This document shows, piece by piece, positions 1 to 9,156 of a stretch of DNA of 64,000 nucleotides. Under the pieces are notes generated by a model. The model searched no databases, was not told the origin of the DNA, and saw nothing but the letters and a program-made list of their open reading frames with translations. The stretch covers positions 124,001 through 188,000 of the forward strand of contig CBDEGK010000001.1 in assembly GCA_965237855.1 (NCBI GenBank), given 5' to 3'. The position numbers and the translations under genes are program-made. This DNA comes from CBDEGK01 sp965237855. Its GTDB lineage: Bacteria > Pseudomonadota > Gammaproteobacteria > Pseudomonadales > Halieaceae. Each line of letters starts with the position of its first letter. Positions within the stretch are counted from its first letter, which is position 1.

Positions 1-930
1 GGTTGGATTGCCCAGGCAGCCGCGAGCGAATTGCTGGCGTCGGTGGGAATGGATTACGAGACTCTCAAGGCGGAGGCGACACGTCCTGGTTTCAAGTCTA
101 AATCTATGGGTGATCTGAAGTTCTCGGTAACGCTAACCAATGGTCTTCAGAGTCAACTCAGCAAGAACGTTGTGGCACGTATCCCGGGATCCGATCACGC
201 AGATGAGCACATTATTCATTCTGCGCACTGGGATCACCTGGGTGTCAGGACCGCCGTAGAAGGTGACGCCATCTATAACGGCGCCAGTGACAATGCATCC
301 GGCACTGCAGCTTTGCTGGCGATGGCGCGACACTACATGAAAGGAGTTCCGCCCCGGCGTTCGGTGTTGTTACTGGCAGTAACGGCTGAGGAGTCAGGTC
401 TGTTGGGTTCCCAGTGGTATGCGGAAAACCCGCTTTATCCCCTGGCGACAACGGTCGCTGATCTCAATATGGATAATATCTATAAGACCGTCGATGGTCT
501 TACCACCGAGGTGGCGGTGGTAGGCTTTGGCTTCAGCGAACTGGATGCCTACCTGGTTGACGCTGCTGCTGCGCAGGATCGAACGGCCGTGCAGGAGCCC
601 AATCCAGAAAAGGGTTACTACTACCGGTCTGATCATTTTAATTTTGCCCGCGTCGGTGTGCCGGCGCTCTACACCACCCGTTCCAATGCCAGTCGTGAGC
701 ACGGTAAAACCTGGGGCCAAAATCGACTGGATAGCTACACCGCCAACAACTACCACAAGCCCGGCGACGAATACTCGCCGAACTGGGACCTGAGTGGTTC
801 CGCGGAAAATGTGAAACTGTATTTGGATGTCGGTCAGCGCCTGGCTAATAGTAGGGACTTTCCCAATTGGAGTGCCGACAGCGAGTTCAGGGCCACCCGA
901 GACGAGAGCAGTACCCTTCGTGCCAACTAG
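1..930 (+). CDS. M28-family zinc metallopeptidase, C-terminal part
   Basis: The reading frame is open from base 1, so the gene starts upstream of the window and only the last 309 or so codons are here. The M28 aminopeptidase core is visible: AHWDHLG and YNGASDNASGTA supply the first zinc ligands (His, Asp), VTAEESGLLGS carries the catalytic and zinc-binding Glu pair, NMDN is a further ligand region, and YYRSDHFNFARVGVPAL holds the last His. Family members are usually secreted or periplasmic aminopeptidases or carboxypeptidases; the signal peptide would lie outside the window. The stop codon overlaps the proposed GTG start of a peptide-binding lipoprotein, which suggests co-transcription and a shared role in peptide use. 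The substrate cannot be told. Confidence 0.9.
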   Translation, partial: GWIAQAAASELLASVGMDYETLKAEATRPGFKSKSMGDLKFSVTLTNGLQSQLSKNVVARIPGSDHADEHIIHSAHWDHLGVRTAVEGDAIYNGASDNASGTAALLAMARHYMKGVPPRRSVLLLAVTAEESGLLGSQWYAENPLYPLATTVADLNMDNIYKTVDGLTTEVAVVGFGFSELDAYLVDAAAAQDRTAVQEPNPEKGYYYRSDHFNFARVGVPALYTTRSNASREHGKTWGQNRLDSYTANNYHKPGDEYSPNWDLSGSAENVKLYLDVGQRLANSRDFPNWSADSEFRATRDESSTLRAN

Positions 931-3076
931 GCTTGTCCTGCTGACACTGTGTTTAGGTGTGGTTGTTGCTGGTTGCGGTGAGGGCGTCTGGAATAACCCC
1001 AACCCCGCCAAGGATCCGGATAAGCAGACCTACTTCTCGGTGATTACCCGGGTGCCACCAAAGCACCTGGACCCGGTCGTGTCCTACGCCACCGATGAAG
1101 CTCTCTTTACCGCGCAGATATATGAGCCGCCGATGGGCTATCACTTCCTCAAGCGTCCCTATGAGCTGCAACCTTTGGGTTTGCAGAGTATGCCGGAATT
1201 GATCTATTTGAATCAGCGCGAAGAGGTGGTGGAAAAGGGTAGTCCGGATATTGCCTATACCCGCTATATCCTGCGACTGCGTAGTGATTTGCGCTACCAA
1301 CCCCACCCGGGCTTGGCGTTGAATGAGCAGGGAGGGCCGCTGTACCTGTATACCGCAGCGGAAGATTCGCGCCAGTACAAACTGCTGACTGACTTCCCTG
1401 AAACCGGCTCGCGCCAGGTGCTCGCCAAAGACTATGCCTACAGTATCAAGCGCATGGCAGACCCGAAGAACAAGTCTCCCATGCTGGGTTTTATGGCTCA
1501 GTACATTGTCGGCATGAAGGATTTCACAGAACTGGTGAAGGACATGCCAAGGCAGCACTGGCTAGATCTGGGGCCGCTACCGATGGACGGTTTGGAAGTC
1601 ATCGACGACCTTACGCTCAGCATTACCATTCACGATCAATATCCGCAGTTTATATACTGGATGGCGTTGCAATTTTTTGCGCCAATTCCTGCCGAGGCAG
1701 ATCGTTTCTATCACAACCCGGGTTTCCGGGAGAAAAATCTGACGCTTGACTGGTGGCCGGTCGGCAGTGGCCCCTACATGATCGTTAAGAATGACCCCAA
1801 CAGCGAGATTGTGCTGGAACGCAATCCCAATTATCACGAGGATTACTTTCCCACCGAGGGTGCTCCCGGTGACGCTGAACTTGGCTATCTCGATGATGCT
1901 GGCAAGCGCATCCCCTTTGTAGATCGGGCTCACTACCGCATGGAGAAAGAAGTGCTGCCCTTATGGACCAAGTTCCTGCAGGGGTACTACGACCGGTCCG
2001 GGGAAGTGCATTCCAATACTTCGGGGTTCTTCGATCAGGCCTTCGTGGTGGGGCCGGATGGGCTGGAATTGTCCGAGGACATGCAGGATCACAAACTCAC
2101 GATATCCGCCGATGTAAAGCCGGGTATGTACTACTGTGGTTTTAATATGCGCGACCCAGTGGTGGGAGGATACAGCGAAGAACGCCGCAAGCTGCGCCAG
2201 GCCCTGACCATTGCCTATGATATGGAGGAGTACATTAAGATTTTCTACAAGGGCAATGCCATCGCCGCGCAAAATGTGATTCCACCAGGCATTCCGGGAT
2301 TTCTGGAGGGCGAGCAGGGCATCAATTCCTACGTCTATGACTGGGTGGATGGCATGCCCCAGCGCAAACCCATTGAGTACGCCAAGCAGTTAATGGTCGA
2401 GGCGGGTTATCCCAATGGACGCAATGCAAAAACCGGCGAGCCCCTGCGAATCTATATAGATGTACAGAGCCAGGCAATCAGCAATGCTTCCATGGACTGG
2501 ACCCGTCGCACGATCGGGCGTCTCGGCGTACAGGTGGAGTTTCGCCCCGCCGACTGGAACCGCACGCGGGAAAAGCTGATGACCGGCAACACCCAGATAT
2601 TTTCCCACGGCTGGCTGGCGGACTACCCGGATCCCGAGAATTTTTTGTTCCTGTTGTACGGCCCGGAAAGCCCTTTAGTTTGTAATTGTGATGGCGCCAA
2701 CAACTCCAGTTACGAGAATCCTCGCTACGACGAATTATTTCGCCGGATGCGGGCCCTGGACCCCGGTCCGGAGCGCGCTGAGATCGTGGCGCAGATGGTG
2801 GAACTGTGGAGGCATGACGGTGTGTGGATGCACAGCTTTCATCCACGAGAGTTCTACCTGAATAACCAGTGGGTCTATAACACCAAGCGCCACGGCATCA
2901 GCAAAGGCACCTTGAAGTATATCCGCCTGGATGAGCAGTTGCGTGAACAATCCCAGCAGGCCTGGAATCAACCGGTCACCTGGCCGCTGCTCGCTGGTTT
3001 TTCTGGTGTGGCGGTGCTCATCTTGCCAGGCATTGCCGCCTATCGACGGCGTCAGAAATCGAAGGTTCATCACTAG
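920..3076 (+). CDS. Peptide ABC transporter substrate-binding lipoprotein (family 5, YejA-like)
   Basis: Family 5 extracellular solute-binding protein of about 718 residues. I chose the GTG at 920 because it puts a classic lipoprotein signal at the N-terminus, a Leu/Val-rich stretch ending in VVAGC, and it overlaps the upstream stop. An earlier start at 827 would add about 30 residues with no signal-like character. Family motifs include the extended ligand-binding core (LDWWPVGSGPYMI, LRQALTIAYDMEEYI, GWLADYPDPENF). Unusually, the last 35 residues form a hydrophobic helix (LLAGFSGVAVLILPGIAAY) followed by a basic RRRQK tail, so the protein may have both a lipid anchor and a C-terminal membrane anchor. 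It is followed by two permeases and a double ATPase and should feed peptides to them. Confidence 0.88.
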   Translation: MPTRLVLLTLCLGVVVAGCGEGVWNNPNPAKDPDKQTYFSVITRVPPKHLDPVVSYATDEALFTAQIYEPPMGYHFLKRPYELQPLGLQSMPELIYLNQREEVVEKGSPDIAYTRYILRLRSDLRYQPHPGLALNEQGGPLYLYTAAEDSRQYKLLTDFPETGSRQVLAKDYAYSIKRMADPKNKSPMLGFMAQYIVGMKDFTELVKDMPRQHWLDLGPLPMDGLEVIDDLTLSITIHDQYPQFIYWMALQFFAPIPAEADRFYHNPGFREKNLTLDWWPVGSGPYMIVKNDPNSEIVLERNPNYHEDYFPTEGAPGDAELGYLDDAGKRIPFVDRAHYRMEKEVLPLWTKFLQGYYDRSGEVHSNTSGFFDQAFVVGPDGLELSEDMQDHKLTISADVKPGMYYCGFNMRDPVVGGYSEERRKLRQALTIAYDMEEYIKIFYKGNAIAAQNVIPPGIPGFLEGEQGINSYVYDWVDGMPQRKPIEYAKQLMVEAGYPNGRNAKTGEPLRIYIDVQSQAISNASMDWTRRTIGRLGVQVEFRPADWNRTREKLMTGNTQIFSHGWLADYPDPENFLFLLYGPESPLVCNCDGANNSSYENPRYDELFRRMRALDPGPERAEIVAQMVELWRHDGVWMHSFHPREFYLNNQWVYNTKRHGISKGTLKYIRLDEQLREQSQQAWNQPVTWPLLAGFSGVAVLILPGIAAYRRRQKSKVHH

Positions 3077-3077
3077 T

Positions 3078-4055
3078 ATGTTTGCCTATATTATCCGCCG
3101 CATTCTCTATGCCATTCCGATTCTTATTGGTGTCAACTTGCTGACCTTCACCTTGTTCTTCGTGGTCAACAGTCCCGATGATATGGCCCGCTCTCAATTG
3201 GGTGAAAAGTATGTCACCGCTGATGCCATCGAAAACTGGAAAGTGGAAAACGGCTATGACAAGCCATTGTTCTATAACGATGCTGTTGAGGGAGTTGAGG
3301 GGCTAACCCAGACTATATTTTTCAACAAATCCCTGCGCCTGTTCATGTTTGACTTCGGTCGCTCTGAGAGTGGCCGCGATATTACCGCGGATGTGTCCAG
3401 TCGCATGTGGCCCAGCCTGGCGCTGGCGCTACCGACCTTTATAGTCGGTATCTGGGTGAATATCTGCGTGGCGCTGATGGTGGTGATGTTTCATGCCACC
3501 CGTCTGGATCGATGGGCGGTGCTGGTGTTCGTGACCCTGATGTCCATTTCTTACCTGTTCTACATTATCGGAGGTCAATACCTGGTGGCCAAGTTGTGGC
3601 GGCTGGTGCCGATCTCAGGGTTCAATGCCGGCTACGATGCCTGGAAGTTTCTTATTTTGCCCATCCTGGTCGGCGTGGTGGCCGGTATCGGGGCAGGTGC
3701 GCGCTGGTATCGCACTTTGTTTCTGGAAGAAGCCAATCAGGACTACGTAAGAACAGCCCGCGCCAAGGGGCTTACCGAGGTAGCCATCCTTTTTCGTCAC
3801 ATCCTGCCCAACGCTCTGATTCCCATCCTGACCGGTGTAGTTGTGTTGATTCCCACCCTGTTTATGGGCAGTTTGTTGATGGAATCTTTCTTTGGCGTGC
3901 CGGGTTTAGGCAGCTACATGTTGGACGCCATCAAGGCGCAGGATTTTGCCATTGTGCGCGCCATGGTCTTCATCGGGTCGATTCTTTATATCCTTGGTCT
4001 GTTGCTAACCGATATTTCCTACACCTGGGCAGATCCCCGGGTGCGGTTGAGCTAG
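3078..4055 (+). CDS. Peptide ABC transporter permease (YejB/DppB-like)
   Basis: Inner-membrane permease of 325 residues. The ATG at 3078 lies one base after the stop of the binding-protein gene and begins with the typical MFAYIIRRILYAIPILI first helix; the open frame further upstream is only overlap. The N-terminal TM segment is followed by a periplasmic stretch of about 100 residues and then the transport core. The EAA loop that docks the ATPase is at YVRTARAKGLTEVAILFRH, and LMESFFGVPGLGSYML is the usual C-terminal motif. The gene order (lipoprotein, B-type permease, C-type permease, double ATPase) matches the yejABEF arrangement. The ligand is probably an oligopeptide or peptide-like compound. 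Confidence 0.92.
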   Translation: MFAYIIRRILYAIPILIGVNLLTFTLFFVVNSPDDMARSQLGEKYVTADAIENWKVENGYDKPLFYNDAVEGVEGLTQTIFFNKSLRLFMFDFGRSESGRDITADVSSRMWPSLALALPTFIVGIWVNICVALMVVMFHATRLDRWAVLVFVTLMSISYLFYIIGGQYLVAKLWRLVPISGFNAGYDAWKFLILPILVGVVAGIGAGARWYRTLFLEEANQDYVRTARAKGLTEVAILFRHILPNALIPILTGVVVLIPTLFMGSLLMESFFGVPGLGSYMLDAIKAQDFAIVRAMVFIGSILYILGLLLTDISYTWADPRVRLS

Positions 4056-4062
4056 GGGGACG

Positions 4063-5430
4063 ATGAAGCTGACAATTTTGTGGTCCGACGCCCTGATTTT
4101 CTTGCTGGTCGCGGCAATCATCGCCTTCTTTTACGTCTTGCGTAAGGATCCGCAAACCCGGGCCCGTTGGCGCGAGGTGTTCGGGTCCCGGCTAGGTATG
4201 GCCAGTTTCATTGTGATCCTGGCCTATGTGTCCGTGGCGCTAATCGACTCCGTTCATTTCCGCCGGGCCTTGGCGTCTGAACCCGGCCAGGATCCGGCAG
4301 TGGTGTTCTATGATAACCAGGTCGTGAGTGTGCTCGACCTGTTGATGGGCGAGGTAAGGGAACGCCACGAGCGCACTTACTCCGCGCCCTTCGCCCGGAC
4401 ATCTTTTGAGAAAGAGAACCTCAAGGATGAAGCGGGAAACAATTATCGTGGCTTTCCGTCGCTACGCTATGGCGGCCAACACCTCGCCGACGGTGGGACG
4501 CCCTCGATAGATATTGCCGCCAGGTTGTTTGCCGGAGCGTTGTGGGGAGGCCTGCTGGCGGGGCTGATTATATTACCCCAGTGGCTGCTCTTGCGTGGTA
4601 GTGACCTACCCTGGGCCACTGCCTGGTTAACCCAGGCAGTCATAATAGTATTCACGGTTTCGCTGCTCTACCTGAATAACTTCTACCATGTGCTGGGCAC
4701 TGACCTGGCGGGCAACAATGTTCTCTACAAGAGCATCAAGGGCATTCGTACCGGCGTACTACTTGGTACGCTCGCCACCCTGATTATGTTGCCCATAGCG
4801 ATTACACTCGGTGTTGCCGCTGGCTACTTCAAAGGCTGGGTCGATGACGTGGTGCAATACCTTTACACCACACTCAGCTCCATTCCGGGAATCTTGCTCA
4901 TCGCGGCATCAGTATTGCTGTTCCAGGTGTGGATCGATCTGAACCCCAATTACTTTGAAATCGGTATTGAAAAGGCCGATGCCCGCTTTGTCGCCCTCTG
5001 CTTCATTCTTGGCGTGACCAGCTGGTCTACCTTGTGTCGATTGATGCGGGCAGAAACGCTCAAAATCAGCCAGTTGGGCTATGTGCAGGCTGCCCATGCC
5101 TTTGGTGTCAGCAACGTGCGCATCATTATTCGCCACATTCTTCCCAACGTGGTTCATATTATTCTCATCACTTTCGTCCTGGATTTTAGTGCCCTGGTGT
5201 TGGCAGAGGCCGTGCTGTCTTACATCGGTGTAGGCATCGATCCCTCTATGGCCAGTTGGGGCAATATGATTAATGGTGCGCGGTCCGAGCTGTCGCGGGA
5301 GCCGACCATCTGGTGGACCTTATCAGGCGCCTTCTTTTTTATGTTTATGTTGGTGCTGTCCGCCAACCTGTTCTCGGACCTGGTGCGGGATGCCTTCGAT
5401 CCTCGTACTAACCTGGCGAGGGAGGACTGA
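4063..5430 (+). CDS. Peptide ABC transporter permease (YejE/DppC-like)
   Basis: Second permease subunit, 455 residues, starting at ATG 4063 behind a purine-rich AGGGGGA. Residues 1-60 carry two TM segments (the second begins FGSRLGMASFIVILAY, the OppC N-terminal motif). A long insert with periplasmic stretches follows, then five TM segments. The EAA loop QAAHAFGVSNVRIIIRHILPN is clear, and the C-terminal LSYIGVGIDPSMASWGNMI motif is typical of the C-type subunit. It is longer than DppC (about 300) and nearer to the YejE style because of the extra N-terminal region and the extra membrane segments around residues 150-200. Its stop overlaps the ATPase start (ATGA), indicating translational coupling. 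Confidence 0.9.
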   Translation: MKLTILWSDALIFLLVAAIIAFFYVLRKDPQTRARWREVFGSRLGMASFIVILAYVSVALIDSVHFRRALASEPGQDPAVVFYDNQVVSVLDLLMGEVRERHERTYSAPFARTSFEKENLKDEAGNNYRGFPSLRYGGQHLADGGTPSIDIAARLFAGALWGGLLAGLIILPQWLLLRGSDLPWATAWLTQAVIIVFTVSLLYLNNFYHVLGTDLAGNNVLYKSIKGIRTGVLLGTLATLIMLPIAITLGVAAGYFKGWVDDVVQYLYTTLSSIPGILLIAASVLLFQVWIDLNPNYFEIGIEKADARFVALCFILGVTSWSTLCRLMRAETLKISQLGYVQAAHAFGVSNVRIIIRHILPNVVHIILITFVLDFSALVLAEAVLSYIGVGIDPSMASWGNMINGARSELSREPTIWWTLSGAFFFMFMLVLSANLFSDLVRDAFDPRTNLARED

Positions 5431-7037
5431 TGGACCGCGAGTTACCCCAGCAACGTCGTCTGCACGTAGAAGACCTGGAGGTACGCCTGGCGGCAACCGG
5501 CGAAGTACTGTTAAACAATGTGCACTTCTGGCTCAACGAGGGAGAGATATTTGCGCTGGTGGGTGAGAGTGGTTCCGGCAAATCCATCAGCTCCCTGTCG
5601 GCCATGCGACTGCTGCCGGATGCGCTGCAAATCAGTTCCGGTAAGGTGCTGTTCGATGGCGTAGATTTGTTCGAACTGACAGAACAGAAAATGCAGGAAG
5701 TGCGCGGTGCCCGTATCGCCATGATTTTTCAGAATGCCCTGACTTCACTCAACCCTGTGCAGCGCGTTGGTGACCAGATAAGCGAGACCCTGAAATTGCA
5801 TACCGTACTGCGTGGCGACAAGCTTCAGCAGCGGGTGGTGGCATTGCTGAGTGAAGTGGGCATAGTCGAGGCCGAGCGGCGGCTGCGCTTCTATCCCCAC
5901 GAGCTATCCGGTGGACAGCAGCAGCGGGTAATGATTGCTATGGCCCTGGCTTGCGAGCCTGATGTCTTGATTGCCGATGAGCCCACCACGGCATTGGACG
6001 TGACTATCCAGGAACAGGTACTGGAGTTGATTAAGCAGTTAACTCGCACGCGCAAGCTGGCAGTGCTGTTGATTACCCATGATATGGGGGTGGTGAAGAA
6101 CACCGCCGACCAGGTGGCGGTGATGTATCGGGGTGAGATCATCGAGCGTGCGCCGGTGCAGCAGTTTTTTCAGCGGCCACAGCAGGATTACAGCAAGCGA
6201 TTGATTGATAGTTTGCCAGATCTCAACTCCTACCAGAGCCGAATCACCCCCCTTCCGTTATTGAAAGTGGAGGATCTGCAAGTTCATTTCCCCATTCGCA
6301 AGGGTATTTTGCAGCGCACGGTGGACTACACCCGTGCCGTGGATGGCGTCTCCCTGGAGATCGGCGAAGGCGAAACCTACGCCCTGGTGGGCGAGTCGGG
6401 CAGTGGCAAATCCACCTTGGGACGTGCCATCCTCAATCTGGAATCGGTCGCTGGCGGCTCTATCCATTTTCGCCGGGAGCGCATCGATAATTTGTCACGG
6501 CTGAATATGTTGCCTTTCAGGAAAATGATCCAGGTGATCTTCCAGAATCCGTTTTCCTCGATGAATCCCCGTATGACGGTGGGCAGCATTATTGAAGAGG
6601 GCATGGAAAGTCTGGGCGTTGACATGACGGCGGCACAGCGCCGGGAAAAAATCGTGGCGTTGTTGGAGCGGGTCCAGTTATTGCCTGAACACCGGCTGCG
6701 TCACCCGCACGAGTTTTCCGGCGGCCAGTTGCAGCGGGTTGCCATTGCCCGGGCATTGGCGGTGGACCCGCAGCTGATTATTTGTGACGAGCCCACCAGC
6801 GCCCTGGATGTCTCAATACGCGCGGAAGTTTTGGAGCTGATGCAGGAGCTGCAACGGGAATTGGGGATGTCCTATCTGTTCATTACCCACGACCTGTCGA
6901 TTGTACCGACCCTGGCGCACCATGTTGGCGTGATGCAGGCAGGTAAGATTGTGGAGCAGGGCAGTGCCGAGCAAATACTGACCAATCCCCAGCACGACTA
7001 CACTCGTGCACTGCTGAAGTCAGTGCCGCATATCTGA
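5430..7037 (+). CDS. Double-domain peptide ABC transporter ATPase (YejF-like)
   Basis: Two fused ABC ATPases in 535 residues, as in YejF and GsiA, replacing separate OppD and OppF proteins. The first domain (about residues 8-260) has Walker A GESGSGKS, signature LSGGQQQR, Walker B VLIADEPTT and a His switch ITHDMGVV. The second domain (about 275-535) has GESGSGKST, FSGGQLQR, LIICDEPTS and ITHDLSIV. Both have oligopeptide-transporter extensions with the NPQHDYTRALL type ending. All catalytic residues are present, so both sites look active. The start overlaps the preceding permease stop. This is the last gene of the importer operon; a 98-base gap follows before oadG. Confidence 0.93.
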   Translation: MDRELPQQRRLHVEDLEVRLAATGEVLLNNVHFWLNEGEIFALVGESGSGKSISSLSAMRLLPDALQISSGKVLFDGVDLFELTEQKMQEVRGARIAMIFQNALTSLNPVQRVGDQISETLKLHTVLRGDKLQQRVVALLSEVGIVEAERRLRFYPHELSGGQQQRVMIAMALACEPDVLIADEPTTALDVTIQEQVLELIKQLTRTRKLAVLLITHDMGVVKNTADQVAVMYRGEIIERAPVQQFFQRPQQDYSKRLIDSLPDLNSYQSRITPLPLLKVEDLQVHFPIRKGILQRTVDYTRAVDGVSLEIGEGETYALVGESGSGKSTLGRAILNLESVAGGSIHFRRERIDNLSRLNMLPFRKMIQVIFQNPFSSMNPRMTVGSIIEEGMESLGVDMTAAQRREKIVALLERVQLLPEHRLRHPHEFSGGQLQRVAIARALAVDPQLIICDEPTSALDVSIRAEVLELMQELQRELGMSYLFITHDLSIVPTLAHHVGVMQAGKIVEQGSAEQILTNPQHDYTRALLKSVPHI

Positions 7038-7086
7038 GGCCAAGCTATACTTAACCGGGGGTACTGGTGCCGACGCTGCGTGTCAG

Positions 7087-7092
7087 TATAAT
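7087..7092 (+). promoter_or_regulatory. Possible -10 box upstream of oadGAB
   Basis: A perfect TATAAT lies in the 98-base gap between the peptide importer and oadG, about 45 bases before the oadG start. The matching -35 region is weak (ACTGGT near 7063). A strong purine-rich ribosome site (GGGGGGAG) sits just before the ATG at 7136. The motif match is simple and the transcription start is unproven. Confidence 0.35.
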
Positions 7093-7135
7093 CGGGTAAA
7101 AAAGCACCGCGAACAAAAAGTACTGGGGGGAGTGA

Positions 7136-7375
7136 ATGGAAGCAGGCCTGTTTGAGCAGGGATTGGAGCTTATGCTATATGGCATGGGCACAGTCGTTGC
7201 CTTTCTAACCTTGCTGGTTTTTGCAACCGGCCTGATGTCCGCCGTTATCACCCACTATTTCCCGGTAGAGGCGGAGGTCGATGAAACTCGGGCTGCAGCG
7301 CCAGTCGCGGATACCACACTGCTGGCGGTGATAACCGCCGCTATTCACAAACATCGATCTGGGCGCAAACCATGA
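7136..7375 (+). CDS. oadG: Oxaloacetate decarboxylase gamma subunit
   Basis: Small membrane protein of 79 residues. It has one N-terminal TM helix (GMGTVVAFLTLLVFATGLMS), preceded by LFEQGLELMLYG, and a short soluble tail with acidic and Ala-rich character. This is the OadG plan, in which the helix holds the alpha and beta subunits together and the tail contacts the alpha subunit and can bind zinc. The tail here lacks an obvious His cluster, though it ends AIHKHRSGRKP. It overlaps the start of oadA by four bases (ATGA), so subunit production is coupled. Identification rests mainly on size, topology and position in front of oadA and oadB. Confidence 0.9.
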   Translation: MEAGLFEQGLELMLYGMGTVVAFLTLLVFATGLMSAVITHYFPVEAEVDETRAAAPVADTTLLAVITAAIHKHRSGRKP

Positions 7376-9153
7376 GTGAAAATCTTCCTCCCCTGGGCAT
7401 AACCGACGTGGTTTTGCGGGATGCTTCGCAATCTTTGCTGGCAACCCGGGTTCGCATCGACGATATGCTGCCTATTGCTGAAAAGCTTGATCAAGTCGGT
7501 TTTTGGTCGCTGGAATCCTGGGGCGGGGCCACCTTTGACGCCTGCATACGCTACCTGGGTGAGGACCCCTGGGAGCGCATCCGCGAACTGAAAAAGGCCA
7601 TGCCCAATACGCCGCAGCAGATGTTGTTCCGCGGCCAGAATATACTCGGCTATCGTCACTACGCCGACGACGTGGTGACCAAATTCGTGGAGCGTGCCGC
7701 GACCAATGGTGTTGATGTCTTCCGCGTGTTTGATGCCATGAATGATATGCGCAATCTCGAAACTGCCCTTACAGCGGTCAAGCAAGTGGGCAAGCATGCC
7801 CAGGGTACTATCTCCTACACCGTCAGCCCGGTGCATACCATGGATCTCTGGGTTGAACAGGGCAAGCGCATCGAAGACATGGGTGCGGATTCCATCGCCA
7901 TCAAAGACATGGCGGGGCTATTGCGTCCCTACGACGGCTTTGAGTTAGTAACGCGATTGAAGGCCGCCTGCGATATACCGATTCACATGCAGTGTCATGC
8001 CACCACCGGTCTGTCCACCTCGACCATATTGAAGTGCGTGGAAGCGGGAATCGACAACGTCGATACCTCCATCTCCTCAATGTCCATGACTTATGGGCAT
8101 TCCCCCACCGAGTCGGTGGTTGCCATGCTGCAGGGCACTGAGCGCGATACCGGGCTCGATATAGATCTGCTCGAGGAAATAGCCGCGTATTTCCGCGAGG
8201 TACGCAAGAAGTATGCGAAATTTGAAGGTGCACTGCGGGGGGTGGATTCCCGCATCCTGGTAGCACAGGTGCCCGGTGGCATGCTCACCAATATGGAAAG
8301 TCAGCTCAAGGAGCAGGGCGCCGGCGACCGGCTAGACGAAGTGCTGGAAGAAATTCCACGTGTGCGCAAAGACCTGGGCTATCTTCCCCTGGTGACACCT
8401 ACCTCCCAGATTGTTGGCAGCCAGTCGGTACTCAACGTGTTAACCGGTGAACGCTATAAGTCCATCACCAAGGAGACGGCCGGTGTGCTCAAGGGTGAAT
8501 ACGGCGCCACCCCGGCTCCCGTGAATGCGGAGTTACAGACCAAAGTGCTGGAAGGGGGCGAAGCGATTACTTGTCGCCCGGCCGATCGACTGCAGTCGGA
8601 GCTGGATACGCTCACCGAGGAACTGCAGGCACTCGCGGAGGAGAAAGGCATCCGCCTGGCGAGTGGTGAACAACTGATCGATGATGTGCTGACCTATTCA
8701 TTGTTTCCCCAGATTGGCCTCAAATTTCTGGAAAATCGCGGTGATGCCGCCGCCTTTGAACCCGTACCGACCGCGGAGGAACCCGCTAAAGCCGCTGCAC
8801 CTACAGCCACTGCAACTACAGCGGCTGGAGATGCCGCCGTTTACACGGTGACGGTGGCCGGTCAGTCCTATGTCGTACAGGTGGCCGACGGTGGCGATAT
8901 TACCAATGTGGTGGCTGCAGCTTCCTCCACACCCGCCGCAGGTTCTCCGGTGCCGGCACCGCTGGCGGGTAATATCTTCAAGGTGAATGTGCATCCCGGC
9001 GATGTGGTGCAGGAGGGTGATGTCATTCTCATCCTCGAGGCCATGAAGATGGAGACCGAGATCTGCGCGCCCAGCGCCGGCACCGTCGGTACGGTCGCTG
9101 TTAAGGAAGGGGACGCTGTAGCCGTTGGTGACACCCTGCTGACCCTGGCCTGA
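7372..9153 (+). CDS. oadA: Oxaloacetate decarboxylase alpha subunit (carboxyltransferase and biotin carrier)
   Basis: 593 residues. Residues 1-270 form the TIM-barrel carboxyltransferase: VVLRDASQSLLATR binds the metal and substrate, AIKDMAGLL contains the lysine that handles CO2, and PIHMQCHATTGLS carries the metal-binding His pair. Residues 300-450 are the conserved carboxylase domain. An Ala/Pro/Thr-rich linker (about 460-495) follows, and the C-terminal 70 residues are a biotinyl domain with the biotinylation motif EAMKMET. It transfers the carboxyl group of oxaloacetate to biotin; OadB then decarboxylates it and pumps Na+ outward. It starts inside the oadG stop codon. Confidence 0.96.
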   Translation: MSENLPPLGITDVVLRDASQSLLATRVRIDDMLPIAEKLDQVGFWSLESWGGATFDACIRYLGEDPWERIRELKKAMPNTPQQMLFRGQNILGYRHYADDVVTKFVERAATNGVDVFRVFDAMNDMRNLETALTAVKQVGKHAQGTISYTVSPVHTMDLWVEQGKRIEDMGADSIAIKDMAGLLRPYDGFELVTRLKAACDIPIHMQCHATTGLSTSTILKCVEAGIDNVDTSISSMSMTYGHSPTESVVAMLQGTERDTGLDIDLLEEIAAYFREVRKKYAKFEGALRGVDSRILVAQVPGGMLTNMESQLKEQGAGDRLDEVLEEIPRVRKDLGYLPLVTPTSQIVGSQSVLNVLTGERYKSITKETAGVLKGEYGATPAPVNAELQTKVLEGGEAITCRPADRLQSELDTLTEELQALAEEKGIRLASGEQLIDDVLTYSLFPQIGLKFLENRGDAAAFEPVPTAEEPAKAAAPTATATTAAGDAAVYTVTVAGQSYVVQVADGGDITNVVAAASSTPAAGSPVPAPLAGNIFKVNVHPGDVVQEGDVILILEAMKMETEICAPSAGTVGTVAVKEGDAVAVGDTLLTLA

Positions 9154-9156
9154 TAG

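Noticed and set aside
394..1011. 205-codon open frame on the minus strand
   Set aside because: It lies opposite the M28 peptidase and the lipoprotein start; no family motifs and no ribosome site.
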